From Mesorhizobium sp. WSM3862 (lineage in GTDB: Bacteria; Pseudomonadota; Alphaproteobacteria; Rhizobiales; Rhizobiaceae), in the NCBI RefSeq assembly GCF_002294985.1, contig NZ_NSGE01000010.1, positions 62,001 to 126,000 on the forward strand: a stretch of DNA of 64,000 bases, written 5' to 3'. The notes beneath the pieces were generated by a model. The model had not been told where the DNA came from, made no database searches, and saw only the letters and a list, made by a program, of their open reading frames with translations. Shown here piece by piece: positions 25,016 to 34,682 of this stretch (the first letter of the stretch is position 1; every line of letters starts with the position of its first letter). The translations under genes were made by a program, and so were the position numbers.

Positions 25016-26521
25016 ATGGGCCTCGACTATGAGAATGACGGCGCTTTGCATGCGAAGCTTATCGAAGACGTGCTGTCGCAATATCCAGACAAGGCGGCGA
25101 AGCGTCGCAAGAAGCACCTCAGTGTCGCAATGAGCAAGGACGAGGCCACAGCGGAGGACAAGGGCCTTTCCGAATGCGACGTCAAATCGAACATCAAATC
25201 CATTCCGGGCGTGATGACAATCCGCGGCTGCGCCTATGCCGGCTCCAAGGGCGTGGTGTGGGGTCCGGTCAAGGATATGGTCCACGTCTCGCACGGGCCG
25301 GTCGGCTGTGGGCAATATTCCTGGTCGCAACGCCGCAACTATTACGTCGGCACGACGGGCATCGACACGTTCGTGACAATGCAGTTCACCTCCGACTTCC
25401 AGGAGAAGGACATCGTTTTCGGCGGCGACAAGAAGCTGGAAAAGATCATCGACGAGATCGAGGACCTGTTTCCGCTCAATGGCGGCATCTCGGTTCAGTC
25501 GGAATGCCCAATCGGCCTGATCGGGGACGATATCGAGGCAGTGTCGCGCAAGAAGGCCAAGGAGCACGAAAAGACGATTGTACCGGTGCGCTGCGAAGGT
25601 TTCCGCGGCGTTTCACAATCGCTCGGTCACCACATTGCAAATGATGCGATCCGCGATTGGGTCTTCGATAAGAAAGATGGCAAGTTCGAGTCCGGCCCAT
25701 ATGACGTCAACGTCGTCGGCGACTACAACATTGGCGGCGATGCGTGGGCGTCGCGAATCCTGCTTGAGGAGATTGGGCTTCGGGTGGTCGGCAACTGGTC
25801 GGGCGACGCCACGCTCGCCGAGATAGAGCGCGCGCCCAAGGCCAAACTCAATTTGATCCACTGCTACCGGTCGATGAACTACATCTGCCGGCACATGGAG
25901 GAAAAGTACGGCATCGCTTGGATGGAATACAATTTCTTCGGCCCCTCCCAGATCGAAGCCTCCCTGCGCAACATCGCCAAGCATTTCGGCCCGCAAATCG
26001 AGGAGAAGACCGAAAAGGTCATCGCCAAGTACCGGCCCTTGGTCGATGCCGTCACAGCCAAGTACCGACCGCGACTCGAAGGCAGTACGGTGATGCTCTA
26101 TGTCGGCGGCCTGCGCCCCCGTCACGTCATCACTGCCTATGAGGACCTCGGCATGGTGATCGTTGGCACCGGCTACGAATTCGCACACAACGACGACTAT
26201 CAGCGCACCGGCCATTACGTGAAGAATGGCACGCTCGTCTATGACGACGTCACCGGGTACGAGCTGGAGAAGTTCATCGAAGGCATCCGCCCTAATCTCG
26301 TTGGCTCCGGTATCAAGGAGAAGTACCCGGTGCAGAAGATGGGCATCCCGTTCCGCCAAATGCACTCCTGGGACTATTCCGGCCCGTATCACGGCTATGA
26401 CGGCTTCGCCATTTTCGCCCGCGACATGGATTTGGCCATCAACAACCCGGTCTGGGGTCTCTACCGCGCGCCGTGGAAGAAGATAAAGGACGCGCCGCCG
26501 ACGGCGGTCGCCGCCGAATGA
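25016..26521 (+). CDS. nifD: NifD, nitrogenase MoFe protein alpha chain
   Basis: A 501-residue alpha subunit. P-cluster cysteines lie in RGCAYAGSKG, GPVGCGQYSW and SECPIGLIGDD; the FeMo-co Cys lies in LIHCYRSMNYI and the homocitrate-side His in QMHSWDYSGPYHGYDGF. With NifK it forms the heterotetramer that reduces N2. The ATG at 25016 has AAAGGGG upstream. It follows nifH by 104 bases, beyond a hairpin. Confidence 0.98.
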   Translation: MGLDYENDGALHAKLIEDVLSQYPDKAAKRRKKHLSVAMSKDEATAEDKGLSECDVKSNIKSIPGVMTIRGCAYAGSKGVVWGPVKDMVHVSHGPVGCGQYSWSQRRNYYVGTTGIDTFVTMQFTSDFQEKDIVFGGDKKLEKIIDEIEDLFPLNGGISVQSECPIGLIGDDIEAVSRKKAKEHEKTIVPVRCEGFRGVSQSLGHHIANDAIRDWVFDKKDGKFESGPYDVNVVGDYNIGGDAWASRILLEEIGLRVVGNWSGDATLAEIERAPKAKLNLIHCYRSMNYICRHMEEKYGIAWMEYNFFGPSQIEASLRNIAKHFGPQIEEKTEKVIAKYRPLVDAVTAKYRPRLEGSTVMLYVGGLRPRHVITAYEDLGMVIVGTGYEFAHNDDYQRTGHYVKNGTLVYDDVTGYELEKFIEGIRPNLVGSGIKEKYPVQKMGIPFRQMHSWDYSGPYHGYDGFAIFARDMDLAINNPVWGLYRAPWKKIKDAPPTAVAAE

Positions 26522-26649
26522 GGACTTGGCCTCCCTGCCAGGCAGAGAGGCCGACAAATACTTTGGGCACTCGATCCACGCGGAGGCCCTTAGCGTCTTG
26601 ATGTCCCTGTGCTGTCGCTTGGCGCGGCCAGATGGAAAAGGTAACCACC

Positions 26650-28191
26650 ATGCCGCAATCGGCCGAAAAAGTTCTCGACCATGCTCCCCTGTTCCGCGAG
26701 CCGGAATACAGACAAATGCTTGCCGAGAAGAAACTGAATTTTGAATGCCCGCACCCTGATCAGATCGTCACCGACCAACGCGAATTGACCAAGACTTGGG
26801 AATACCGCGAAAAGAACCTCGCTCGCGAGGCGCTTGTCATAAACCCCGCCAAGGCATGCCAGCCGCTCGGCGCGGTGTTCGCGGCCGCGGGCTTCGAGCG
26901 GACCATGTCTTTCGTCCATGGTAGCCAGGGCTGCGTTGCTTACTACCGCTCGCATCTGTCGCGACATTTCAAGGAGCCTTCGTCAGCGGTTTCCTCCTCG
27001 ATGACCGAGGACGCGGCAGTGTTTGGCGGCCTGAAGAACATGGTCGACGGGCTCGCCAATACCTACAAGCTCTACGACCCCAAGATGATTGCCGTCTCGA
27101 CCACCTGCATGGCTGAAGTCATTGGCGACGACCTGCGCAGCTTCATCGAGAACGCCAAGAACGAAGGCTCTGTCCCGGGCGACTTCGACGTGCCTTTCGC
27201 TCATACGCCGGCCTTCGTCGGCAGCCATGTCGATGGCTATGACGGCATGGTGAAGGGCGTGCTGGAGCATTTCTGGAAGGGCAGCGAGCGCTCGCAACTT
27301 ACTGGCACCATCAACATCATTCCAGGCTTCGACGGATTCTGCGTCGGAAACAACCGGGAACTCAAGCGCCTTCTCGACCTGATGGGTGTCACCTATACCT
27401 TCATTCAGGACGCTTCCGACCAGTTCGACACGCCGTCGGACGGCGAATACCGCATGTATGACGGAGGCACAAAAATCGCAGACGTGAAAGGGGCACTCAA
27501 CGCGGAGGCGACACTGTCGCTGCAGCGTTACAACACCCGCAAGACGCTGGAACATTGCGACGAGGTCGGGCAGGCGACGGCGTCCTTCCATTATCCGCTA
27601 GGTGTCCAGGCGACTGACGAATTCCTGATGAAGGTCTCGGCGATTTCCGGCAAGGAGATCCCCGAGACAATCCGGATGGAGCGCGGCCGACTGGTTGACG
27701 CCATGGCCGACAGCCAGTCATGGCTGCACGGTAAGAAGTACGCAATCTATGGGGATCCGGACTTCGTCTACGCCATGGCCCGCTTCGTCATGGAGACCGG
27801 CGGCGAGCCGACACATTGCCTCGCGACCAACGGCACCTCGGCCTGGGAGGCCGAGATGAAGGAATTGCTTGCATCCTCGCCTTTCGGCCAGGATACCCAG
27901 GTCTGGGCGGGCAAGGATCTCTGGGCAATGCGCTCGCTGCTCTTTACAGAGCCGGTCGACCTGCTGATCGGCAATTCCTATGGCAAGTATCTGGAGCGCG
28001 ATACCGGCACGCCGTTGATCCGGCTGACGTTTCCAATCTTCGACCGGCACCATCACCATCGCTTTGCGCTGATGGGCTACCAGGGCGGTTTACGCGTGCT
28101 GACGACGATCCTCGACAAGATATTCGACAAGCTCGATCGCGAGTCGAGCGAGACTGGCGTGACGGATTATTCCTATGACCTCACCCGCTAA
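26650..28191 (+). CDS. nifK: NifK, nitrogenase MoFe protein beta chain
   Basis: A 513-residue beta subunit with P-cluster cysteines in PAKACQPLGA, HGSQGCVAYYRSH and STTCMAEVIGDD. The C-terminal region DRHHHHRFALMGYQGGLRVL is typical. It forms the alpha2beta2 MoFe protein with NifD. The ATG at 26650 with AAAAGGT upstream fits the family start. It lies 128 bases after nifD. Confidence 0.98.
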   Translation: MPQSAEKVLDHAPLFREPEYRQMLAEKKLNFECPHPDQIVTDQRELTKTWEYREKNLAREALVINPAKACQPLGAVFAAAGFERTMSFVHGSQGCVAYYRSHLSRHFKEPSSAVSSSMTEDAAVFGGLKNMVDGLANTYKLYDPKMIAVSTTCMAEVIGDDLRSFIENAKNEGSVPGDFDVPFAHTPAFVGSHVDGYDGMVKGVLEHFWKGSERSQLTGTINIIPGFDGFCVGNNRELKRLLDLMGVTYTFIQDASDQFDTPSDGEYRMYDGGTKIADVKGALNAEATLSLQRYNTRKTLEHCDEVGQATASFHYPLGVQATDEFLMKVSAISGKEIPETIRMERGRLVDAMADSQSWLHGKKYAIYGDPDFVYAMARFVMETGGEPTHCLATNGTSAWEAEMKELLASSPFGQDTQVWAGKDLWAMRSLLFTEPVDLLIGNSYGKYLERDTGTPLIRLTFPIFDRHHHHRFALMGYQGGLRVLTTILDKIFDKLDRESSETGVTDYSYDLTR

Positions 28192-28212
28192 GAGCCGGTG
28201 CCGGCTTTTCGC
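28191..28212 (+). terminator. Weak hairpin after nifK
   Basis: AGCCG-GTGC-CGGCT followed by TTTT right after the nifK stop. The stem is short; it may be a partial terminator between nifHDK and nifEN. Confidence 0.4.
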
Positions 28213-28253
28213 CGTGGCCGCCCATCGCCCAATGGACTTCGTAGACTGACGCA

Positions 28254-29744
28254 ATGACCCCGCTCAGTGCCAAGATCCAGGATGTTTTCGACGAGCCCGC
28301 CTGCGATAAAAACCGCAGCAAGGATGCCAAGGCGCGCAAGGAGGGCTGCTCGAAGCCGCTGACCCCCGGGGCGGCGGCCGGCGGCTGCGCCTTTGACGGC
28401 GCCAAGATCGTCCTGCAGCCGATCACCGACGTTGCGCACCTGGTCCATGCACCCCTCGCCTGTGAGGGCAATTCCTGGGACAACAGAGGCGCAGCTTCGT
28501 CCGGGCCAACCCTGTGGCGGACAAGCTTCACGACCGACCTTACCGAGCTCGACGTCGTGATGGGGCAGGGCGAGCGGAAGCTGTTCAAAGCGATCCGCCA
28601 GATCAAGGAAACGTATGCGCCGCCGGCAATCTTCGTCTATTCGACTTGCGTGACGGCGCTGATCGGCGACGACATTGATGCCGTGTGCAGGCGCGCGGCC
28701 GAAAAATTCGGCTTGGCCGTGGTGCCGATCAATGCGCCTGGCTTGGCCGGCTCCAAGAACCTCGGCAACAAACTCGCCGCCGAAGCGCTGCTCGATCATG
28801 TCATCGGCATGGTGGAACCAGACGACGCCGGGCCCTACGACATAAACATCCTTGGCGAATTCAACCTTTCCGGCGAATTTTGGCTGGTGAAGCCGCTGCT
28901 TGATCGGCTCGGCATCCGGGTGCGCGCCTGCATCCCGGGCGATGCGCGTTACATCGACGTTGCATCCGCGCACCGCGCCCGGGCGGCTATGATGGTGTGC
29001 TCAAGCGCACTCATCAATCTGGCCCGCAAGATGGAGGAGCGCTGGGACATCCCGTTCTTCGAGGGCTCCTTCTACGGCATAACCGACACGTCGGAAGCAC
29101 TTCGCAAGCTTGCGGAGCTGCTGGTGAGGAAGGGCGCCGATGCGGAGATCCTCGATCGCACAGACACGCTGATTGCTGAGCAGGAGGCGATTGCCTGGAA
29201 GAAGCTCGAGGCCTACCGCCGGCGGCTGCAAGGCAAGCGCGTGCTGCTCAACACAGGCGGTGTGAAGTCCTGGTCAGTCGTCCACGCGCTGATGGAGATC
29301 GGCATGGAGATCGTCGGCACCTCGGTCAAGAAATCCACCGTCGAAGACAAGGAACGGATCAAACGCATCCTCAAGGACGAAAACCACGTATTCGAGCAGA
29401 TGGCGGCGCGCGATCTTTACGCCATGCTCTCAGAAGGCAAGGCTGACATCATGTTGTCGGGCGGGCGCACGCAATTCATCGCCCTGAAGGCCAAGACACC
29501 CTGGCTCGATATCAACCAGGAGCGACAACATCCTTATGCCGGCTATGACGGCATGGTGGAACTTGTACGGCAGATCGACCTCGCCATTCACAACCCGATC
29601 TGGGGCCAGGTGCGGGAGCCGGCGCCGTGGGATTGCCAGCCTGCCGTGAAGGACGATCTGGCGAGCACGAAGAACGGAACCGGGACTGTGAACGCTCTCG
29701 ATGAATTCGCCGGCGCGACGGCTCAGCGCTTAGGCGAGCGTTGA
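28254..29744 (+). CDS. nifE: NifE, FeMo-cofactor scaffold subunit
   Basis: A 496-residue homologue of NifD. Cys residues occur in GGCAFDGAK, LACEGNSWD and STCVTALIGDD, and the C-terminal WLDINQERQHPYAGYDGM pattern is intact. NifE with NifN holds the cofactor precursor from NifB while Mo and homocitrate are added. It starts 62 bases after nifK and is followed by nifN at 9 bases. Confidence 0.97.
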   Translation: MTPLSAKIQDVFDEPACDKNRSKDAKARKEGCSKPLTPGAAAGGCAFDGAKIVLQPITDVAHLVHAPLACEGNSWDNRGAASSGPTLWRTSFTTDLTELDVVMGQGERKLFKAIRQIKETYAPPAIFVYSTCVTALIGDDIDAVCRRAAEKFGLAVVPINAPGLAGSKNLGNKLAAEALLDHVIGMVEPDDAGPYDINILGEFNLSGEFWLVKPLLDRLGIRVRACIPGDARYIDVASAHRARAAMMVCSSALINLARKMEERWDIPFFEGSFYGITDTSEALRKLAELLVRKGADAEILDRTDTLIAEQEAIAWKKLEAYRRRLQGKRVLLNTGGVKSWSVVHALMEIGMEIVGTSVKKSTVEDKERIKRILKDENHVFEQMAARDLYAMLSEGKADIMLSGGRTQFIALKAKTPWLDINQERQHPYAGYDGMVELVRQIDLAIHNPIWGQVREPAPWDCQPAVKDDLASTKNGTGTVNALDEFAGATAQRLGER

Positions 29745-29753
29745 GGAAATCCG

Positions 29754-31136
29754 ATGGTCCGCATCCTTCGCAATACCAAATCAGCGGCGGTCAACCCGCT
29801 GAAGTCGTCACAGCCGCTGGGTGCCGCCTTCGCTTTTCTTGGAGTCGACGGTGCGATGCCCCTGTTCCACGGCAGCCAAGGCTGCACCAGCTTCGCGCTC
29901 GTGCTCTTCGTGCGGCATTTCAAGGAAGCGATCCCCTTGCAGACAACGGCGATGGACGAGGTGAACACCATACTCGGCGGAGCGGACCATCTGGAAGAGG
30001 CGATCCTTAACCTCAAAATTCGCACTAAGCCAAAGCTGATAGGAGTTTGCACGACCGCGCTGGTCGAGACCCGTGGCGAAGATTGCGCGAGTGATATCGC
30101 CAACGTCAAGCTGAAGCACGTGGAAGAGCTCGCGGGGACGGAGGTCGTGCTGGCCAACACGCCTGATTTTGACGGCGCGATCGAAGACGGCTGGGCCAAG
30201 GCTGTCGCGGCGATGATCGAAGGGATTACACGGTCGGGCGCACGGACCAGGCAACCGAAGAAGATCGCAATCCTGCCCGGATGCAACCTCACTGTCGCTG
30301 ACGTTGAGCATTTGCGTGACATGGTTGAAAGTTTTGGCCTCAAGCCGATCATCCTGCCGGACGTCTCCGGCTCGCTCGACGGTACGGTCCCTGACCGCTG
30401 GGTAACGACTACCTATGGCGGCACCAGCGTTGAAGAAATCCGCGAGCTTGGCACAGCCGCGCAATGCATCGTCATCGGCGAGCACATGCGCCACCCGGCG
30501 AAAATGCTGCACGGGTTGACCGGCGTGCCTTACGTGGTGTTGCAGTCGCTGACCGGATTGAAGGCTGTCGACCGGTTCGTCTCGGTGCTGTCGGCGGTTT
30601 CGGGCGCGGCGGTGCCGACCCGGGTGCGCCGTCGCCGGGCGCAATTGCAGGATGCTTTGCTCGACGGACATTTTCATTTCGGAGGCAAGAAAATTGCAAT
30701 CGCTGCTGAACCAGACCAACTCTATCAGCTCGCAACCTTCTTCGCCGGCATGGGCTCCAAAATCGCGGCGGCGGTCACGACGACCGATATGTCGAAGATT
30801 CTGGAAAAAGTACCGGCGGAGTGGGTTCAGATCGGCGATCTCGGCGATTTGGAAGCTCTTGCCGCGGGCGCGGATCTTCTCGTTACTCACTCCCACGGTC
30901 GCCAGGCTTCGCAACGCCTTGGCATTCCGCTCATGCGCGTCGGCTTCCCGATCTTCGATCGGCTCGGCAGCCAGCACAAGCTCACAATCCTCTATCAGGG
31001 GACCCGCGACCTGATCTTCGAGGTTGCCAACATCTTCCAGGCCAATCAGCACGCGCCGACGCCTGAGGCGCTTGATTCATTCCGGAAACGAGAAATGCCA
31101 GATGAGCTCCGTTCGTCGCCTCTCACTCGTCACTGA
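29754..31136 (+). CDS. nifN: NifN, FeMo-cofactor scaffold subunit
   Basis: A 460-residue homologue of NifK with SQPLGAAFAFLG, HGSQGCTSFALVLF and CTTALVETRGED, matching the cluster-binding regions of NifN. It forms the NifEN tetramer. The end of the gene overlaps the likely nifX start by about 35 bases, indicating coupling. Confidence 0.97.
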   Translation: MVRILRNTKSAAVNPLKSSQPLGAAFAFLGVDGAMPLFHGSQGCTSFALVLFVRHFKEAIPLQTTAMDEVNTILGGADHLEEAILNLKIRTKPKLIGVCTTALVETRGEDCASDIANVKLKHVEELAGTEVVLANTPDFDGAIEDGWAKAVAAMIEGITRSGARTRQPKKIAILPGCNLTVADVEHLRDMVESFGLKPIILPDVSGSLDGTVPDRWVTTTYGGTSVEEIRELGTAAQCIVIGEHMRHPAKMLHGLTGVPYVVLQSLTGLKAVDRFVSVLSAVSGAAVPTRVRRRRAQLQDALLDGHFHFGGKKIAIAAEPDQLYQLATFFAGMGSKIAAAVTTTDMSKILEKVPAEWVQIGDLGDLEALAAGADLLVTHSHGRQASQRLGIPLMRVGFPIFDRLGSQHKLTILYQGTRDLIFEVANIFQANQHAPTPEALDSFRKREMPDELRSSPLTRH

Positions 31137-31599
31137 CGAGGTTCGCGCACCGATGGCTGAACGACGAGCAGGCGCATTGCGCGTGGCAATCGCCACGCAT
31201 GACATGAAGGGTCTCAATGCCCATTTCGGGTCGGCCAGGCGCTTTGCTGTCTACGACGTGACGCGCGAGGAGTGGCATCTCGTGGAAGCCGTGGCCTTCG
31301 ATGACGTTTCCGATGAGAGCGGAAAGCGTCGGACCGAGGGCGATGACCGCATCACGCCGAAGGTGGAGGCGCTGAAGGGCTGCCATCTGCTGTTTTGTCT
31401 GGCCATCGGCGGGCCTTCGGCAGCCAAGGTTGTTTCTGCCAAAATCCATCCGATCAAGGTGCCGCAGCCACAAACGATCCAAGAGGTGCTGTTGCGCACG
31501 CAGATGATGCTGAGGACATGTCCTCCGCCCTGGCTGCGCAAGGTGCTGGCCGACGCTGGCGTCGCCGAAAAGAAACCCTCCTTCGAGGACGAGGACTGA
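31102..31599 (+). CDS. nifX: NifX, cofactor carrier protein
   Basis: A 165-residue protein of the NifX/NafY family: ALRVAIATHDMKGLNAHFGSARRFAVYDV, then CHLLFCLAIGGPSAAKV. It binds NifB-co or later precursors and passes them to NifEN. I chose the ATG at 31102 because SSVRRLSLVTDE looks conserved from other rhizobial NifX; the ATG at 31153 is the alternative that avoids overlap with nifN. It is followed by DUF269 at 17 bases. A decayed copy of its 3' end exists near 45226. Confidence 0.94.
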   Translation: MSSVRRLSLVTDEVRAPMAERRAGALRVAIATHDMKGLNAHFGSARRFAVYDVTREEWHLVEAVAFDDVSDESGKRRTEGDDRITPKVEALKGCHLLFCLAIGGPSAAKVVSAKIHPIKVPQPQTIQEVLLRTQMMLRTCPPPWLRKVLADAGVAEKKPSFEDED

Positions 31600-31616
31600 A
31601 ACGAGGAAAGAGCAAA

Positions 31617-32096
31617 ATGTTTGAAGTCGCGATCAGCCCTGCTGCCGATGATGACGAGGCAGCCCTTGCCAGCCCGTTCGTCAAATGCCTCGTGCGATTG
31701 ATCCGTGCTCAGGATTCGCACGGGTCCTGGGACGGCAAAGCGGACGCCGAGTTGCTGGCCGACTTCATCGTCAGCAAGGAACAGCGCCGTGCGATTCCGA
31801 TCATCGGCGATCCCGATCCGGACGTGCTGTGGAGACTCGACAAGTTCTACACTGCGGTCGCCCTTGCGATCGAGGAGCGCTCCAGCCTGATGGCATCGCC
31901 GATGATCGAAATGAGCCACGAGGGCTTCGGGCGCGTGCTTTTCACCGCAGGGCGGCTGGTCGTCCTGTCCAAGACCCTGCGCGACGTCCATCGGTTCGGC
32001 TTCGAGACGTTCTGCAAACTCGCCGCAGCCGGTACGAAACTGGTCGACGATGCGATCGCAGCCATCGAGGCCTATCCCGAGGTGGCGCGGGCATGA
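31617..32096 (+). CDS. NifX-associated protein (DUF269)
   Basis: A 159-residue protein of the NifX-associated DUF269 family: ASPFVKCLVRLIRAQD, ELLADFIVSKEQRR, RLDKFYTAVALAIEE and FGRVLFTAGRLVVLSKTLRDVHRFGFE. Its genes always lie next to nifX and its exact role in cofactor assembly is unknown. It follows nifX with GAGGAAAG upstream. Two degraded partial copies occur, at 15662-15756 and 45302-45670. Directly after it the expected DUF683 start survives only as a few codons, replaced by a response-regulator gene. Confidence 0.93.
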   Translation: MFEVAISPAADDDEAALASPFVKCLVRLIRAQDSHGSWDGKADAELLADFIVSKEQRRAIPIIGDPDPDVLWRLDKFYTAVALAIEERSSLMASPMIEMSHEGFGRVLFTAGRLVVLSKTLRDVHRFGFETFCKLAAAGTKLVDDAIAAIEAYPEVARA

Positions 32097-32192
32097 AACC
32101 CATTTTCGAGCAAGAGGATCATGTCAGGCCTTGAGGAGCCGCGACGGCCAGCCGACGCGTTCGAGGCCAATATGGTTCTCGGGGTAGCGCTG

Positions 32193-32897
32193 ATGAAGCC
32201 ACGCGTCCTGATCTGTTCGCAAGATGCAGAGTTCTATCTATTCCTCAGCCACATACTGGAGGTGGACGGCTTCGTCAGTGAGCCGGCAGGCGGCGCCAAG
32301 GAGGCGCTTGCAAAGGCCGACGAACGGGAATTCCAGGCCGTCGTGCTGGACTGCGGTCCAACAAGCCTTACCGGGTCCGCAATCTGCGCCCGGCTCAAGC
32401 GAGAGCCCCGGACCGGGGGCGTGCCAATCATTGCCCTGATCGCGCCCGGCGCAGAGAACCAGCACCTGGATCTATTGAAGGCAGGCATCGACGAGAACTT
32501 TGTGCGGCCGATCGCGCCGGCCAAGTTGCTCGACTGTTTGCGGTCGAAGCTGGGGCTGGCGAAGCCGGGTTCAAACGGGGTTGAAAACGGCAGCTGGCTT
32601 TCTTTTGGCAACGTTAAGATGAATCTCGATGCCCGCCGGGTTTGCGGCAATGGCCATGACATTCATCTCGGACCGATCGAGTTCAACTTGCTGCGGCATT
32701 TGCTCGAGACTCCCGGCAAGGTCTTCAGCCGGGACGAGATGATCGGCGCGGCCTGGCCGGCCAATATCCATGTCGGTGAACGGACCGTCGATGTCCACAT
32801 CAGTCGGCTCAGAAGGGCGCTGGAGACGGCCTCGACCGATATCGTCATCCGTACAGTGAGGTCGTCCGGCTACTCGCTCGAGAAGCTGGACGGCTGA
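32193..32897 (+). CDS. OmpR/PhoB-type response regulator, orphan
   Basis: A 234-residue two-domain regulator: a receiver domain (PRVLICSQDAEFYLFLSH, phospho-Asp in AVVLDCGP) and a winged-helix effector (LGPIEFNLLRHLLETPGKVFSRDEMI, VGERTVDVHISRLRRAL, IRTVRSSGYSL). It would bind DNA when phosphorylated; target and signal are unknown. An upstream in-frame ATG at 32121 lies on DUF683-like start sequence (MSGLEEP) with its ribosome site, so a 258-residue fusion form is possible. No intact histidine kinase is adjacent, but a kinase remnant lies at 34160-34615. Confidence 0.87.
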   Translation: MKPRVLICSQDAEFYLFLSHILEVDGFVSEPAGGAKEALAKADEREFQAVVLDCGPTSLTGSAICARLKREPRTGGVPIIALIAPGAENQHLDLLKAGIDENFVRPIAPAKLLDCLRSKLGLAKPGSNGVENGSWLSFGNVKMNLDARRVCGNGHDIHLGPIEFNLLRHLLETPGKVFSRDEMIGAAWPANIHVGERTVDVHISRLRRALETASTDIVIRTVRSSGYSLEKLDG

Positions 32898-32995
32898 ATC
32901 AAGTCCCGGGTGTGGTGCCACTCCCTTTTCCTCGCGCTTTGAGCCGGTCTTGCGGCCTGAAACGCCGTGAACGAATACTCAGGAAGAAGCAGGAA

Positions 32996-33838
32996 ATGGC
33001 CTATAGAACCGTACTCTGTTTGACCGGCGCTGACTATTCCGATCAGGACGTCAGAACTGCTGCCGGCTTGTGTGCGGAAATCGGCGCTCATCTTTCCGCA
33101 CTGATTATACCCCCTCCGACGCTCCTTATGTGGCATCGGATCGGAGATGGTGTCCTCGAGTGGCCGGTAGGAATCGATCGATTTGCACAGGACGCGGTCA
33201 GGCTGGAAAAGCGCTCCAGCGATATCCAGAAACTGCTGGAATCTATGTCGCTCACCTATGACGTTGACACCGTCTATTGCGATCCGGCCAGCCTCGGTGA
33301 AGTAGCACGACAGCGGGCGCTCTGCGCCGACCTCACGATCATCGGACCAGGGCTCCTCAACGACGAGAATCTCGGACCTCCTGTGGTCAACGGCTGCTTG
33401 TTCGATACGGGAAAACCGGTGCTCGTTGTGCCGAAGGGTGCTGAGGCGACGCTGTGGCCACGACGTGTCCTGGTCGGTTGGGATTCGCGAGTCGAGGCGT
33501 CCCGTGCGGTTCGCGAAGCGCTGGGTCTGCTATGCGTTGCTGAGGAAGTTCGTGTCGCCCTGGTCGATCCGAAGGCCAACTACAACGGGAACGGGGCGGA
33601 GCCCGGAGCCGACATCGCTGCCTATCTCACCCGGCACGGTGCTCGGGTGTCGGTTGATCTACTGCCAGGTGCCGGCAAATCGGCGGCCACGGTGCTTGCG
33701 CAGCACGCAATCGACATTTCTGCCGACATGATAGTCATGGGCGCCTATGGCAGCCGTCGGCTGCGTGAGCGGCTCTTTGGCGGTGTGACCAGATGGATCT
33801 TTGACAAGCCGACATTGCGGCTGTTTTTGGCCCGATGA
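32996..33838 (+). CDS. Universal stress protein, tandem UspA domains
   Basis: A 280-residue protein with two UspA-like halves. The first begins AYRTVLCLTGADYSD; the second begins WPRRVLVGWDSRVEASRAVREAL and ends with the ATP-loop pattern IVMGAYGSRRLRERLFGGVTRWI. Such proteins bind ATP and act in stress tolerance, often under low oxygen. The ATG at 32996 has AGGAAGAAGCAGG upstream. It lies 98 bases after the response regulator in the same direction. Confidence 0.9.
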   Translation: MAYRTVLCLTGADYSDQDVRTAAGLCAEIGAHLSALIIPPPTLLMWHRIGDGVLEWPVGIDRFAQDAVRLEKRSSDIQKLLESMSLTYDVDTVYCDPASLGEVARQRALCADLTIIGPGLLNDENLGPPVVNGCLFDTGKPVLVVPKGAEATLWPRRVLVGWDSRVEASRAVREALGLLCVAEEVRVALVDPKANYNGNGAEPGADIAAYLTRHGARVSVDLLPGAGKSAATVLAQHAIDISADMIVMGAYGSRRLRERLFGGVTRWIFDKPTLRLFLAR

Positions 33839-33935
33839 CGGTTCCGAAGCCGCACCGATGCCGTTCGAAGCTTCACTGTGCCTGTGACATTCGCAATGCC
33901 CAATGCGGGTCGCTGCGAACATTCCGCTGAGTTGG

Positions 33936-34100
33936 AAAACACTCCCACAGGAGCAAGATAAGTGGAGCTCTTTTGCATTGGTATCGGTGCTGGCCCATCC
34001 ACTTTAAGCCTTTGCGTGTCAGATACACGAAGAGATTGCGCAAGGGGCACTGTTCCTGGATCGGCAGGTCGATTTCCGCTGGCACCAAAGAGCGCAATGG
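33936..34100 (+). pseudogene. Partial copy of the lysine N6-hydroxylase start
   Basis: From the ribosome site CAGGAGCAAGATAAGTGG to about 34085 this repeats the start of the monooxygenase gene at 38496 (CIGIGAGPSTLSL against CIGVGAGPSNLSL, then GCACTGTTCCTGGATCGGCA in both). A frameshift follows after 15 codons. The copy ends abruptly at about 34085. It shows that the hydroxylase segment was duplicated between 34 and 38.5 kb. Confidence 0.8.
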
Positions 34101-34159
34101 ATGAGGCTAAGCGGCGGCGGTGTTCGAACAATATCGTCACCGACGCGGGGCGGCTTAAT

Positions 34160-34615
34160 CTGCTGGTGCCCCGCCTGCTCGACCTGGCGCGCCGAAAATC
34201 TCGCGCCAGTAGCGAAAGCAGGTCGATTGGTGCCGGGCTGGCACTGCTGCAGGCCCAGGACAGGCCGGCACTTCGGGTCGAGGCCGGCGGAGAGACCGGC
34301 CTGCGCATGTCGGGCGAGAATGCGGCGATCTGCTCGCCAATCTCATCGACAATTCGGCGAGGCATGGCGCCACGCTGGTTTCAATCACAGCGGCGACGGG
34401 GACGGCAAGGCCATTGTCCTGGTGAGCGACGAGGGCGGCGGTATTTCGCCCAGCAACCGGACCGGCATTTTCCGAGCCATCTGCACCACACGACGCGATT
34501 TCGGCGCCACCGGCATGCCTGTCTCGGCATCGTGCTGGCCCTCCTGAGAGCGCATGGTGGCATGAACCGCCTAGTTGAGCGCGCTACGCGCTTCGAGATC
34601 ATCGTGCCGGTTATT
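34160..34615 (+). pseudogene. Sensor histidine kinase 3' remnant
   Basis: Pieces in shifting frames match the ATP-binding half of a histidine kinase: LVPRLLDLAR, then LLANLIDNSARHGATLVSI (N box), then AIVLVSDEGGGISPSNRTGIF (G1 box), and GIVLALLRAHGG (G2 region). Several frameshifts break it and the sensor half is missing. It may once have paired with the response regulator at 32193. Confidence 0.55.
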
Positions 34616-34682
34616 TGAATGGAGCACGCCTTTCCGAAAACCGGCTTTCGGGATCATGCTCTAGAACTGGAGAAGCGAAAAA

